From NCBI RefSeq assembly GCF_000154785.2, contig NC_015730.1:558001-622000 (forward strand): a stretch of 64,000 bases of DNA. The letters run 5' to 3'. Shown here piece after piece: positions 49,662 through 58,556 of this stretch. Source of the DNA: Roseobacter litoralis Och 149. GTDB taxonomy: Bacteria > Pseudomonadota > Alphaproteobacteria > Rhodobacterales > Rhodobacteraceae. Position 1 is the stretch's first letter, and each line of letters begins with the position of its first letter. A program made the position numbers and the translations under genes. The notes below the pieces were generated by a model that was given only the letters and a program-made list of their open reading frames with translations, did not search any database and had not been told where the DNA came from.

Positions 49662-50999
49662 TCAGTTCTGTAGATAGACCTCAAGACTGTCGTCCAGCGC
49701 GTCTTTCCACGGCGTGTGATGCTTGGGGGCCATGGTCCCTGTGATCACAGATTTATACCCGTTGTCACGGAACGTCATGATGTTCTTCTTTTTGTGACCC
49801 TTCCATTCCTTGAAGGCCTGACAGGCCCCTTCCAGATCAAAACTCGGATAATCCGTTTCCGCGATCAGTTCCTTGACGTAATCACCCTGATACCAGATGG
49901 CATCATAGTCATCTTCTCCGGCATCCTCACGGGCCACGCGTTCTTCGACATCGGCAAGCATCGTGGCGCGGTCGGGCAGGGCGATCCGGCCGAGCATCAC
50001 ATCACGCGCCCACCACGCCTGCGCGTCGAACATGTTGAAGGTGAACCACTGGTCCTGCATCCCGAGGTAAAAGAGGTTCGGATTATCAATCCATGCGACA
50101 CCCTTGTACAGGTTCGCCGTCGCCAGCCGGTTCGCCGTGCGCAGGCAGAGGTTGTCGGCCATGAAAGGGAAGTGGTGCTGGTAGCCGGTACACAGGATGA
50201 TGGCGTCAACCTTGCGGGATGTGCCATCCTTGAAATGCGCGGTGTTGCCGTCAACCTTGAGAAGCAAAGGCACTTCTGCCCAGTTATCGGGCCAGTCATA
50301 TCCCATGGCGGCGGTACGATGACTGACCGTGATGGATTTTGCGCCGTATTTCCAGCATTGGGACCCGATGTCTTCGGCGGAATAGGAGGTGCCGATCAGC
50401 AGAAGGTCCATGTCTTTGAATTCCAGCGCATCACGGAAATCATGTGCATGCAACACGCGGCCCTTAAACGAATCAAAGCCCTCGAACTCCGGCACATTGG
50501 GTGTCGAGAAATGCCCCGATGCGCAGACGACGTAATCAAATACCTCTTCGTATTCATTGTCACCGGGCAGGTCTTTTACCTTGACCGTGAACTTGCCGTC
50601 GTCCGTTTCTTCAACACTGCGGACCGCCGTTTCAAACCGGATCAAGTCACGCACACCAGCCTTTTTCACGCGGCCTTCGATGTAGTCAAAGAGCACGGCG
50701 CGCGGCGGATAGCTGGCGATCTGTTTGCCGAAGTGTTCTTCGAACGAGTAATCCGCAAATTCCAAACCTTCTTTGGGGCCATTGGACCACAGATACCGAT
50801 ACATCGACCCATGTACGGGTTCGCCATACTGATCGAGACCTGTGCGCCAGGTGTAGTTCCACAATCCCCCCCAGTTGGACTGCTTTTCGAAACAGACAAC
50901 TTCGGGGATGTCCGCGCCTTTTTCCTTGGCCGACTGAAAGGCGCGCAGTTGTGCCAAACCTGATGGGCCTGCACCTATGATTGCAACTCGTTTTGTCAT
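49662..50999 (-). CDS. tmm: Trimethylamine monooxygenase
   Basis: 445 residues, the length of bacterial Tmm. Flavin-containing monooxygenase motifs: FAD GAGPSG at 9-14, NADPH loop GTSYSAED near 205, FMO identifying motif [11 protein letters not shown] (FxGxxxHxxxF) and the downstream [10 protein letters not shown]. Oxidises trimethylamine to TMAO using NADPH and O2; such enzymes also oxidise DMS. It is the last gene of the mgsABC-gmaS-tmm run, 63 nt after gmaS, with the IS close to its 3' end. Confidence 0.93.
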   Translation of the reverse strand: MTKRVAIIGAGPSGLAQLRAFQSAKEKGADIPEVVCFEKQSNWGGLWNYTWRTGLDQYGEPVHGSMYRYLWSNGPKEGLEFADYSFEEHFGKQIASYPPRAVLFDYIEGRVKKAGVRDLIRFETAVRSVEETDDGKFTVKVKDLPGDNEYEEVFDYVVCASGHFSTPNVPEFEGFDSFKGRVLHAHDFRDALEFKDMDLLLIGTSYSAEDIGSQCWKYGAKSITVSHRTAAMGYDWPDNWAEVPLLLKVDGNTAHFKDGTSRKVDAIILCTGYQHHFPFMADNLCLRTANRLATANLYKGVAWIDNPNLFYLGMQDQWFTFNMFDAQAWWARDVMLGRIALPDRATMLADVEERVAREDAGEDDYDAIWYQGDYVKELIAETDYPSFDLEGACQAFKEWKGHKKKNIMTFRDNGYKSVITGTMAPKHHTPWKDALDDSLEVYLQN

Positions 51000-51062
51000 T
51001 TAGTGTCTCCTGCAGTACTGAGTAGATGTGAGGGCTTAAGGCGCGCAGGCCTCTGTCTTTTC

Positions 51063-52391
51063 TCAGATATCCAACGTGTTTTCTTTTTCCCATCCGCTGA
51101 AATAGGATGTGAAATCATGCCACTCTTGCGTTTTCAATTTCAGGTACGCCGCCGAGAATTCGGCCCCCATTGCTGCTTTGAGGCCCTTATCCTTGTCATA
51201 AGCGCGTAGCGCATCCAGCATGTTCAGAGGTAATTTGGGCGCACCGCGCACCTTGTGACCCTCGGCATACATATCAATGTCATGGCGCTTGCCGGGGTCC
51301 GCCTTGGAGCGGATGCCTGACAGGCCTGCGGCAATGATAATCGCTTGCAACAGATAAGGGTTTGCCGCCCCGTCCGGCAGGCGCAATTCAAAGCGGCCCG
51401 GCCCGGGCACGCGGACCATATGTGTGCGGTTGTTGCCCGTCCACGTCACAGTATTGGGCGCCCATGTGGCCCCGGAAGTCGTGCGGGGGGCGTTTATGCG
51501 TTTGTAGCTGTTCACCGTCGGGTTGGTGATGGCTGCAAGTGCTGAGGCGTGTTTCATGATCCCGCCAAGGAAGTGCTTGCCGCGCTCGGACAGGCCAACC
51601 TCGCCGGTCTGTCCTTCGCCTTCGCCAGCGAAAACATTCACTTTCGATGCGGCTCCGGGGGCATCCCAGACTGAAATATGCGCGTGACACCCGTTGCCGG
51701 TCAGACCTTCGATCGGCTTTGGCATGAAGGTGGCGCGCAGGCCGTGCTTTTCAGCCACGGATTTCGTCATGAACTTGAAGAATGAATGCTTGTCGGCGGT
51801 CTGCAATGCATCGTCAAAGTCCCAGTTCATCTCAAACTGGCCGTTGGCATCCTCGTGGTCGTTCTGATACGGGCCCCAGCCCATATCCAGCATGTAATCA
51901 CAGATTTCACGCACCACATCATAGCGACGCATGACGGCCTGTTGATCGTAACAGGGTTTTGCGGCGGTATCGAATTCATCACTGATCTGACTGCCATCAG
52001 GGGTCAGCAGGAAAAACTCCGCTTCGATGCCGGTCTTGACATGAAGACCTTCATCTGCAGCTTCGTCCACCAAGCGGCGCAGCACGTTGCGCGGCGCTTG
52101 GGCGACTTCCTGCCCTTCCATCACGCAGTTTGCGGCAACCCATGCGACTTCCGGTTTCCAAGGCAGCTGGATCACGGAGGACGGGTCAGGCACGGCCAGC
52201 ATGTCCGGATGGGCTGGCGTCATGTCCAGCCATGTCGCAAACCCGGCAAACCCGGCACCGTCTTCCTGCATATCCGCGATGGCTTGCGCGGGGACCAGCT
52301 TGGCCCTCTGCCCACCAAACAGGTCGGTGAAAGAGATCATAAAGTACTTAACGCCTTTTTCTTTTGCAAAGGCCGCCAGATCAGTTGTCAT
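51063..52391 (-). CDS. gmaS: Gamma-glutamylmethylamide synthetase
   Basis: 442 residues of the glutamine synthetase family. Ligates methylamine to glutamate with ATP, giving gamma-glutamylmethylamide. Visible: N-terminal beta-grasp part YFMISFTDLFGGQRAKLVPA, metal-site GIEAEFFLL, NGCHAHISVW (the NGxGxHxH-like loop) and NRTHMVRVPGPGRFELRLPD. Gene context (mgsABC upstream, tmm downstream) decides against ordinary GlnA. Start ATG 52391; a longer reading upstream is unlike the family. Confidence 0.92.
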   Translation of the reverse strand: MTTDLAAFAKEKGVKYFMISFTDLFGGQRAKLVPAQAIADMQEDGAGFAGFATWLDMTPAHPDMLAVPDPSSVIQLPWKPEVAWVAANCVMEGQEVAQAPRNVLRRLVDEAADEGLHVKTGIEAEFFLLTPDGSQISDEFDTAAKPCYDQQAVMRRYDVVREICDYMLDMGWGPYQNDHEDANGQFEMNWDFDDALQTADKHSFFKFMTKSVAEKHGLRATFMPKPIEGLTGNGCHAHISVWDAPGAASKVNVFAGEGEGQTGEVGLSERGKHFLGGIMKHASALAAITNPTVNSYKRINAPRTTSGATWAPNTVTWTGNNRTHMVRVPGPGRFELRLPDGAANPYLLQAIIIAAGLSGIRSKADPGKRHDIDMYAEGHKVRGAPKLPLNMLDALRAYDKDKGLKAAMGAEFSAAYLKLKTQEWHDFTSYFSGWEKENTLDI

Positions 52392-52417
52392 GTGTTTGTC
52401 CCTATCAGTCGTAAAAC

Positions 52418-52441
52418 GGGCGCGTGCCAATGGCCGCGCCC
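52418..52441 (-). terminator. Hairpin between mgsC and gmaS
   Basis: GGGCGCG / CGCGCCC with an inner GCC/GGC pair; on the minus strand it is followed by GTTTTAC. May be a partial terminator making gmaS-tmm levels differ from mgsABC. On the plus strand it is followed by TTATTTTTTAATA, a stronger terminator for antisense transcripts. Confidence 0.55.
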
Positions 52442-52448
52442 TTATTTT

Positions 52449-53792
52449 TTAATAGCTCGTGCCGGGTTTCCCCGGATACCAGTCCGTGCCTGCCAATGGA
52501 ATTTTCGCCATGGCGGCAGCTTCCATCGTCAATGCACAAAGATCTTCGGGTTCAAGGTTGTGCAAATGGTTTTTGCCACATGCACGTGCAATGGTCTGTG
52601 CTTCCAGCGTCATCACCTTGAGGTAGTTGTTCAGTCTTCGCCCGCCTTCCAGCGGATCAAAGCGCTTCATCAACTCGGGGTCTTGCGTGGTGATCCCTGC
52701 AGGGTCCTGGCCCTCATGCCAGTCGTCATAGGCACCTGCCGTGGTGCCAAGGGCATTGTACTCCGCCTCCCACTTGGGGTCGTTGTCTCCCAGCGCAATC
52801 AGTGCCGCTGTCCCGATGGCCACGGCATCCGCACCCAGCGCCATCGCCTTGGCCACGTCCGCGCCGGTCCGAATGCCGCCCGATACAATCAGTTGAACTT
52901 CGCGGTGCATGTCAAGATCCTGCAGCGCGCGCACGGCCTCGCGGATACAGGCAAGGATTGGTTGCCCGACATTTTCAATGAACACGTCCTGCGTCGCCGC
53001 TGTGCCGCCCTGCATCCCGTCCAACACGACCACATCGGCCCCGGCTTTGATCGCCAGTGTCGTATCGAAATAGGGGCGCGCGCCACCGATCTTGATATAG
53101 ATGGGTTTTTCCCAGTTCGTAATTTCACGCAACTCGAGGATCTTGATCTCAAGATCATCCGGCCCTGTCCAGTCCGGATGGCGGCAGGCAGAGCGTTGAT
53201 CGATGCCCTTGGGCAGATTGCGCATTTCAGCAACCCGGTCTGAGATTTTCTGACCCAGAAGCATGCCGCCACCGCCGGGCTTGGCCCCTTGCCCTACGAC
53301 GATTTCAATCGCATCACAGCGGCGCAGATCGTCCGGGTTCATGCCGTAGCGGGATGGCAAGTACTGATAGACCAGTTTTTTGGAATGCCCGCGCTCTTCT
53401 TCGGTCATGCCACCATCGCCGGTTGTGGTCGAGGTGCCCGCAAGCGTTGCGCCGCGGCCCAGTGCTTCTTTGGCGGGGCCGGACAAAGCGCCAAAAGACA
53501 TGCCCGCAATGGTGACGGGGATGTCCAACTGGATCGGGTTCTTTGCAAACCGGGTGCCCAAAGTGACTGAGGTCTCGCATTTCTCGCGATATCCTTCGAG
53601 CGGATAGCGCGAGATCGAAGCCCCCAGAAAGAGCAAATCATCGAAATGTGGCACCTTGCGCTTGGCACCGCCGCCCCGAATGTCATAAATTCCCGTGGCC
53701 GCCGCGCGTCTGATCTCAGCGTTTATCGGGTTTGAAAACGTAGCGGATTGGATTGGGGTCGTGCGCGGTGCACCATTGGCATCATCTTTCAT
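52449..53792 (-). CDS. mgsC: N-methylglutamate synthase subunit C (glutamate synthase-like, FMN)
   Basis: 447 residues matching the FMN-binding barrel of glutamate synthase: VTIAGMSFGALSGPAKEALG, GTSTTTGDGGMTEEERGHS, VGQGAKPGGGGMLLGQKIS, GADVVVLDGMQGGTAATQ and VSGGIRTGADVAKAMALGAD. With MgsA and MgsB it transfers methylamine from gamma-glutamylmethylamide to form N-methylglutamate. Starts 9 nt after mgsB. Confidence 0.92.
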   Translation of the reverse strand: MKDDANGAPRTTPIQSATFSNPINAEIRRAAATGIYDIRGGGAKRKVPHFDDLLFLGASISRYPLEGYREKCETSVTLGTRFAKNPIQLDIPVTIAGMSFGALSGPAKEALGRGATLAGTSTTTGDGGMTEEERGHSKKLVYQYLPSRYGMNPDDLRRCDAIEIVVGQGAKPGGGGMLLGQKISDRVAEMRNLPKGIDQRSACRHPDWTGPDDLEIKILELREITNWEKPIYIKIGGARPYFDTTLAIKAGADVVVLDGMQGGTAATQDVFIENVGQPILACIREAVRALQDLDMHREVQLIVSGGIRTGADVAKAMALGADAVAIGTAALIALGDNDPKWEAEYNALGTTAGAYDDWHEGQDPAGITTQDPELMKRFDPLEGGRRLNNYLKVMTLEAQTIARACGKNHLHNLEPEDLCALTMEAAAMAKIPLAGTDWYPGKPGTSY

Positions 53793-53801
53793 CTCAGTCC
53801 C

Positions 53802-54479
53802 CTAGTACGCATTGTCAATGTTGAAATTATACAGTTGGCGGGCGGACCCGTAGCGCTTGAACTCTGACGCCTTGGCATCGCATTGGCCCCGTTCCAGCAG
53901 TTCGGTAAGCAGCTCCAGATGTTCGGGTCGCATCTCTTTCTCGATGCAATCGGCGCCAAGGGATTTTACCGATCCGCGCACGAACAGCCTTGCCTCATAA
54001 AGCGAGTCGCCAAGCGCTTCGCCAGCGTCGCCGCAAACGACCAGATTGCCCGATTGCGCCATGAATGCAGACATATGTCCAATGTTGCCATGTACGATGA
54101 TATCAATGCCCTTCATGGATATCCCGCAGCGGGAGGAGGCATTGCCTTTGATGACCAACGTGCCGCCATTGCCGGTTGCGCCCGCGTATTGCGACGCGTC
54201 CCCGTCAATAAAGACTGTGCCGGACATCATGTTTTCCGCGACACCCGGACCGGCGGATCCATGGACGTTTACAGTCGCCTGCTTGTTCATGCCGGCACAG
54301 TAATAGCCGGTCGATCCTTTGATGTTGACCTCGATGGGTGCGTCAAGACCCACGGCTATTGCATGGCTGCCCTTGGGGTTCACGATCTCCCAGACGGTTT
54401 GGTTGGTGTCCTTGGACTGCGCATGTAGTGTTGAGTTGAGTTCGCGCAGACCCTGCGCCTCCAAGTCAAATGTTTGCAT
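53802..54479 (-). CDS. mgsB: N-methylglutamate synthase subunit B (GXGXG domain)
   Basis: 225 residues, corresponding to the C-terminal GXGXG beta-helix of glutamate synthase: IEVNIKGSTGYYCAGMNKQA, VNVHGSAGPGVAENMMSGTV, GGTLVIKGNASSRCGISMKG, GNIGHMSAFMAQSGNLVVCG. Structural subunit between the amidotransferase and FMN subunits. ATG 54479 lies 2 nt after the mgsA stop. Confidence 0.92.
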   Translation of the reverse strand: MQTFDLEAQGLRELNSTLHAQSKDTNQTVWEIVNPKGSHAIAVGLDAPIEVNIKGSTGYYCAGMNKQATVNVHGSAGPGVAENMMSGTVFIDGDASQYAGATGNGGTLVIKGNASSRCGISMKGIDIIVHGNIGHMSAFMAQSGNLVVCGDAGEALGDSLYEARLFVRGSVKSLGADCIEKEMRPEHLELLTELLERGQCDAKASEFKRYGSARQLYNFNIDNAY

Positions 54480-54481
54480 GA

Positions 54482-55411
54482 TCAAGCCGCCTTTTCAGTT
54501 GCGGTGGGGGCTGCGCCATGGCTCCAGAAATACACAGTGGCGGGTTCTGGTTCCCAGACGCGGGCGTTTTCAATACCGGGAAGGTTCACAAGTGCGCGGT
54601 ATTCAGAGCCGAACGCGACGTATTGATCAGTTTCGGCCATCACGGCGGGTTTGCAGGCGATCGGGTCGCGTACAACGCCGAACCCGTCCTTTGTGCCCAC
54701 AACGAAGGTGAAAAAGCCGTCCAGATCATCCAGCGAGCTTTGCAATGCTTCGCCAAGTGTTGAACCGGTTTGCATTTTCCAAGTCAGATAGGCCGCACCA
54801 ACTTCGGTGTCGTTCTCCGTCTCAATGTGCACCCCAAGCCGACGCAGTTTGCGCCGCAGCGAATTGTGGTTGGACAAGGACCCGTTGTGCACAAGGCATT
54901 GATCAACACCGGTGTTGAACGGATGCGCACCCATCGTTGTGACGGCTGATTCTGTCGCCATGCGGGTATGGCCAATACCGTGCGAGCCGCTCATTTTGCG
55001 CAATTCGAAACGTTCTGCCACATTTTTAGGCAGACCGACTTCCTTGTATATTTCGAGCGTTTCGCCATGTCCCATGACTTTTACACTTGGCCGAATGTCG
55101 CGCAGCACCACACGTGCTTTGGCGGCGGCCACCGTATCAAGGCGCAGAACTGCATGGGTGTCTTTGATGCTCATTTCCACCGTGCTGCCGAGGTGCTTTT
55201 GCAGGTCCTCATCCAGCTTGGCAAAGTCCAGATCCGGCGTGCTGGACTGTACGGTCAGTTTGACCTTTCCTTTTGTTTCATCACCGTAAATTGCGATGCC
55301 GGCACTGTCTGGACCGCGGTCCGTCATGGTGATGAGCATATCCGTCAGCATATCGCCCAGCTGAGGTTCAAGCGCTTTGTCTTTCAGAAAAAGTCCTACG
55401 ATCCCGCACAT
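54482..55411 (-). CDS. mgsA: N-methylglutamate synthase subunit A (class II amidotransferase)
   Basis: 309 residues. Starts MCGIVGLFLKD, where Cys2 becomes the N-terminal nucleophile after Met removal, as in GltB and PurF; further blocks are TDRGPDSAGIAIYG, SGSHGIGHTRMATESAVT and CLVHNGSLSNHNSLR. Releases the methylamine group from gamma-glutamylmethylamide. The start must be ATG 55411 because the nucleophile has to follow it; GGGAGG precedes. First gene of the mgsABC-gmaS-tmm run, divergent from amtB. Confidence 0.93.
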   Translation of the reverse strand: MCGIVGLFLKDKALEPQLGDMLTDMLITMTDRGPDSAGIAIYGDETKGKVKLTVQSSTPDLDFAKLDEDLQKHLGSTVEMSIKDTHAVLRLDTVAAAKARVVLRDIRPSVKVMGHGETLEIYKEVGLPKNVAERFELRKMSGSHGIGHTRMATESAVTTMGAHPFNTGVDQCLVHNGSLSNHNSLRRKLRRLGVHIETENDTEVGAAYLTWKMQTGSTLGEALQSSLDDLDGFFTFVVGTKDGFGVVRDPIACKPAVMAETDQYVAFGSEYRALVNLPGIENARVWEPEPATVYFWSHGAAPTATEKAA

Positions 55412-55494
55412 GGCCGGGGCCTCCCTTGAGGTGATTTTAATGTCCGACTCAAACGCTAGCATCAAAACTTTGACCACTCAACAGGCAGGAAACT

Positions 55495-55516
55495 TTTTTT
55501 CACACGTGTGAAAAAA
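55495..55516. promoter_or_regulatory. Perfect 22-bp palindrome in the mgsA/amtB gap
   Basis: Arms TTTTTTCACAC and its exact complement GTGTGAAAAAA, centred between the divergent mgsA (start 55411) and amtB (start 55613) genes. Being between two promoters rather than two gene ends, it is more likely an operator than a terminator. No sigma-54 type element was seen beside it. Confidence 0.5.
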
Positions 55517-55612
55517 GAGTCGCCTTAGCGCGCTTCTCATGTTTCATTTTGATCAGCGCTGCAGCTTGCACATGACAGCGTATGAGAACCAACAGCTACA
55601 CGGGAGCAAATC

Positions 55613-57010
55613 GTGGAAGAACAAATTGCAGAATTAACGGCCCAGATTGCGGCCCTTCAGGGGAGTGGGCAAACGACCAATCGCATGTTTGCGGAAACCT
55701 TCTACTACCTGACAATCCCCTTGATGATCATCATCCATGTTGGCTTTCTGGCATATGAAATGGGCGCGTCGCGCCTGAAGAACGTGTTGAGTTCGGGTGT
55801 TAAAAACCTGCTCGCCTTTGCGTTCATGATCCCGACATTCTACTTTTTCGGCTGGTGGGTGTATTGGGGCTTTCCAACAGGATTGCCGGGCGCGCCGGGG
55901 CCCGCAGGTATTTCGGGCGTCGAATATGCGAATGCGATTGCATGGGGCTGGGGTGAGAGTGCGCAATATATGGGTCCGAATGTCGCTGATCAGGCGTCGG
56001 GCGTATTTTTTGGCGCTTTTGCACTTTTCGCGGCAACCACGGCGTCCATCATGTCGGGCGCTGTCATCGAACGCATCCAGACCGTTGGATTTATCATCTT
56101 AGCCGTTGTGCTGGGTAGTTTTGCTTGGGTCGTTGCGGCAGCCTGGGGCTGGCACGCGGATGGCTGGTTGGTCACGCAGTTTGGCGTACATGATTTCGGC
56201 GCTGCTGGGTTGGTCCATGCGGTGGCTGGGTTCTTTGCACTTGGTGTTCTGATCAATCTTGGTCCGCGCATCGGCAAGTTCAACAAAGACGGTTCGGCCA
56301 ATCATATCCCGGGGCATAACATGCCGCTGACAGTGACGGGTCTGATGCTGATCATTGTGGGGTTCTGGGGCTTTTTGATGGCCTGCGTGATCGTGCCCGG
56401 CGAAGCCTGGAGCTGGTTTGGAGATAAACCCGCGACGATCTACGGCACGCCGGTGACCTTGTCGGCTTTGTCCTTCAATATATTGATGGCGATATCTGGT
56501 GGTATCATTGGCGCATGGTTGTTCACCCGCGATCCGTTCTGGATGATGTCGGGTGCGCTGGCGGGTATTATCTCGACCGCATCGGGGCTGGATATTTATT
56601 TCCCGGCGATTGCCTTCATAATCGCATTCTCTGCTGGGGTGATTCTTAAGCCCTGTGCGGATTGGTTGGAACGGCGCGGCATCGACGATGCCGTCGGGGC
56701 AGTCACGGTGCATGGAACAATCGGCCTCTATGGCCTGATTTTGTTGGGTATATTCGGGGCAGGATATCCTTCGCTGCAAGGGGCTGCCGGTGAGGTGCCG
56801 ACAATCAGCCTGATGGGGCAGATCGTGGGCGCCGTGGTATTCTTCCTGCTTGGATTTGTCCCTGGGTACGTCATTTCCTTCATCCTCAAGATGTTCGGAA
56901 TGCTGCGTATCCGCGAAGGGGCCGAGCGAGCAGGCATGGACCTCGTCAAAGTGCCCGCTGCCGGGTATCCTGAATGGGGCGTGGACGCCCCCGTGACACC
57001 TGCCGAATAA
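55613..57010 (+). CDS. amtB: Ammonium transporter (Amt/MEP family)
   Basis: 465 residues, about 11 transmembrane segments, with a polar predicted-helical leader of about 20 residues (VEEQIAELTAQIAALQGSGQ). Family blocks: FGAFALFAATTASIMSGAVIER, DFGAAGLVHAVAGFFALGVL and DDAVGAVTVHGTIGLYG with pore histidines. It may take up ammonium, or possibly methylammonium, in support of the surrounding amine pathway. GTG start at 55613 with GGAG upstream. Divergent from mgsA. Confidence 0.92.
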   Translation: MEEQIAELTAQIAALQGSGQTTNRMFAETFYYLTIPLMIIIHVGFLAYEMGASRLKNVLSSGVKNLLAFAFMIPTFYFFGWWVYWGFPTGLPGAPGPAGISGVEYANAIAWGWGESAQYMGPNVADQASGVFFGAFALFAATTASIMSGAVIERIQTVGFIILAVVLGSFAWVVAAAWGWHADGWLVTQFGVHDFGAAGLVHAVAGFFALGVLINLGPRIGKFNKDGSANHIPGHNMPLTVTGLMLIIVGFWGFLMACVIVPGEAWSWFGDKPATIYGTPVTLSALSFNILMAISGGIIGAWLFTRDPFWMMSGALAGIISTASGLDIYFPAIAFIIAFSAGVILKPCADWLERRGIDDAVGAVTVHGTIGLYGLILLGIFGAGYPSLQGAAGEVPTISLMGQIVGAVVFFLLGFVPGYVISFILKMFGMLRIREGAERAGMDLVKVPAAGYPEWGVDAPVTPAE

Positions 57011-57038
57011 GCTCAACACCCAACTGAAAGGAAAAGAA

Positions 57039-57209
57039 ATGTTTCCATACGAAGAAGCCTCTTGGAGTGTCGTTGATGGCGCGATGTTTATGGGATGGGG
57101 CACGTCGTTGCCGGGGTTGTCCACCTTTGTTGCAATCGTGATTTGCGTTGGTGTGCTGGTGATTGGCCAGCGGACCGAAACGCAGAAAACGAAAAAGTTC
57201 GACAAGTAA
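57039..57209 (+). CDS. Small single-pass membrane protein between amtB and dmmD
   Basis: 56 residues: amphipathic MFPYEEASWSVVDGAMFMGW, one hydrophobic helix (about 28-44, TFVAIVICVGVLVIGQ) and a basic tail ending KKFDK. Strong AAAGGAAAAG site 5-14 nt before the ATG, 28 nt after the amtB stop and just before a terminator, so it is probably co-transcribed with amtB. Not recognised; could be a small subunit or regulator of the transporter. Confidence 0.6.
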   Translation: MFPYEEASWSVVDGAMFMGWGTSLPGLSTFVAIVICVGVLVIGQRTETQKTKKFDK

Positions 57210-57223
57210 ACTGAATGCCACGT

Positions 57224-57262
57224 CAGGAAGCCGCTGTATCAAGCGGCTTCCTGCATTTTCTT
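57224..57262 (+). terminator. Rho-independent terminator after amtB unit
   Basis: Perfect 12-bp stem CAGGAAGCCGCT / AGCGGCTTCCTG, loop GTATCA, then CATTTTCTT. Separates the amtB unit from the dmm operon. Confidence 0.85.
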
Positions 57263-57360
57263 GCCTGACAGGAAAATAATTTGCACACGGTTGTTGCTTT
57301 TTAAAACAAGCTGAGGCTGAATGCGGCCAAGAAAAGACTCGCATGAACAGGGAGAAAACC

Positions 57361-58506
57361 ATGGCCATTCTATGGAGGCAATCCGCGCTCGCACATCGTC
57401 ACGCGGCGATTGGCGGAGAATTGGAAGACTGGAACGGGATGGGTACGGCGTGGTTCTATGACCACAGCCCCGAGCGTGCCAAAGCGGATTACGAAGCGAT
57501 CCGGACCAAAGCCGGGCTTATGGATGTGTCGGGCCTTAAGAAGGTGCATCTTGTCGGGCCTGATGCGGCCTATGTCATTGACCGTGTCACGACCCGGAAC
57601 GTCGAAAAAATCGCGCCGGGCCGGTCAACTTATGCTGCCATTCTCAACAGCGAAGGAAAATTCATCGACGACTGCGTCATCTATCACCTCAACGTCAATC
57701 AGTGGCTTGTTGTGCATGGAACCGGCACGGGAATGGAACAATTGACCAGCGTCGCGGCGGGCAAGAATGTTGCAGTGCTTTTCGACGATGATTTGCATGA
57801 CATCTCGTTGCAGGGGCCTGTGGCCGTCGACTTTCTGGCGCAACATATCGACGGAATCCGCGACCTTGCCTATTTTGGGATCACACACACGCGGCTCTTT
57901 GGCCGCGACGTGATGATTTCGCGCACGGGCTATACCGGTGAACGCGGATATGAGATTTTCGTGCGGGCCAAGGATGTGGTGCATGTCTGGGACAATATTT
58001 TGTCCGAGGGTGCCAGCATGGGCATCCAGCCTGTGCAGTTCTCCACGCTTGATCTGTTGCGGACCGAATCCTACCTCCTGTTCTATCCCGGCGACAATTC
58101 TGAGACCTATCCCTTTGATGATGAGCCTTGTGGCGATACGATCTGGGAGCTGGGGCTTGAGTTCACAGTATCGCCCGGCAAGACCGGGTTCATCGGCGCT
58201 GAAAACCACTATGCGCTTGAAGGCAAGGAACGCTTCAAGATCTACGGCGTGCGCCTGGAGGGGACAACGCCCGCGGATGAGGGGGCGGACCTGCTCAAAG
58301 ATGGTGAGAAAGTTGGCGTGGTCACCTTTGGCATGTATTCTGAGTTAAACAGTCATAACGTCGGGATTGCACGCATGCCCAAAGACTGCGCGACGCCGGG
58401 TGTCAGCCTGACCGTGCGCAATGGGGATGGAACGGAAATCGCCTGCGTCACAGAAGAAATGCCGTTCTACGACAAAGAAAAGAAAATCCGCTCAGCCAAA
58501 GGCTGA
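57361..58506 (+). CDS. dmmD: GcvT-like folate-dependent protein, DmmD
   Basis: 381 residues of the aminomethyltransferase (GcvT/YgfZ) family. Blocks: WFYDHSPERAKADYEAIRTK, LMDVSGLKKVHLVGPDA, RTGYTGERGYEIFVRA and a C-terminal barrel ending VTEEMPFYDKEKKIRS. As first gene of the dimethylamine monooxygenase operon it is the likely acceptor of the formaldehyde from demethylation onto tetrahydrofolate. DmdA and glycine cleavage T protein are relatives, but the neighbours favour DmmD. ATG 57361 behind AGGGAGAAAA. Confidence 0.82.
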   Translation: MAILWRQSALAHRHAAIGGELEDWNGMGTAWFYDHSPERAKADYEAIRTKAGLMDVSGLKKVHLVGPDAAYVIDRVTTRNVEKIAPGRSTYAAILNSEGKFIDDCVIYHLNVNQWLVVHGTGTGMEQLTSVAAGKNVAVLFDDDLHDISLQGPVAVDFLAQHIDGIRDLAYFGITHTRLFGRDVMISRTGYTGERGYEIFVRAKDVVHVWDNILSEGASMGIQPVQFSTLDLLRTESYLLFYPGDNSETYPFDDEPCGDTIWELGLEFTVSPGKTGFIGAENHYALEGKERFKIYGVRLEGTTPADEGADLLKDGEKVGVVTFGMYSELNSHNVGIARMPKDCATPGVSLTVRNGDGTEIACVTEEMPFYDKEKKIRSAKG

Positions 58507-58513
58507 GCGTTGT

Positions 58514-58537
58514 CGGGTGCGCGTTATCGCGCGCCCG
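58514..58537 (+). terminator. Intercistronic hairpin between dmmD and dmmA
   Basis: CGGGTGCGCG / CGCGCGCCCG (10 pairs, one T-G) with TTAT loop, then TTTCTG. Directly after dmmD; probably sets a different level for dmmD and dmmABC. Confidence 0.5.
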
Positions 58538-58556
58538 TTTCTGCCGAGAGGACATC

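Noticed and set aside
48816..49673. 285-codon plus-strand ORF across the insertion sequence
   Set aside because: Antisense to the transposase and crosses the inverted repeat.
49716..50963. 415-codon plus-strand ORF opposite tmm
   Set aside because: Antisense to an intact tmm; no family features.
51786..53243. 485-codon plus-strand ORF opposite gmaS and mgsC
   Set aside because: Antisense shadow of two recognised genes, with no motif of its own.
57361..58506. Reading dmmD as DMSP demethylase DmdA or GcvT
   Set aside because: It is a relative, but its place at the head of the dmm operon and the absence of gcvH/gcvP or dmdBCD make those names unlikely.
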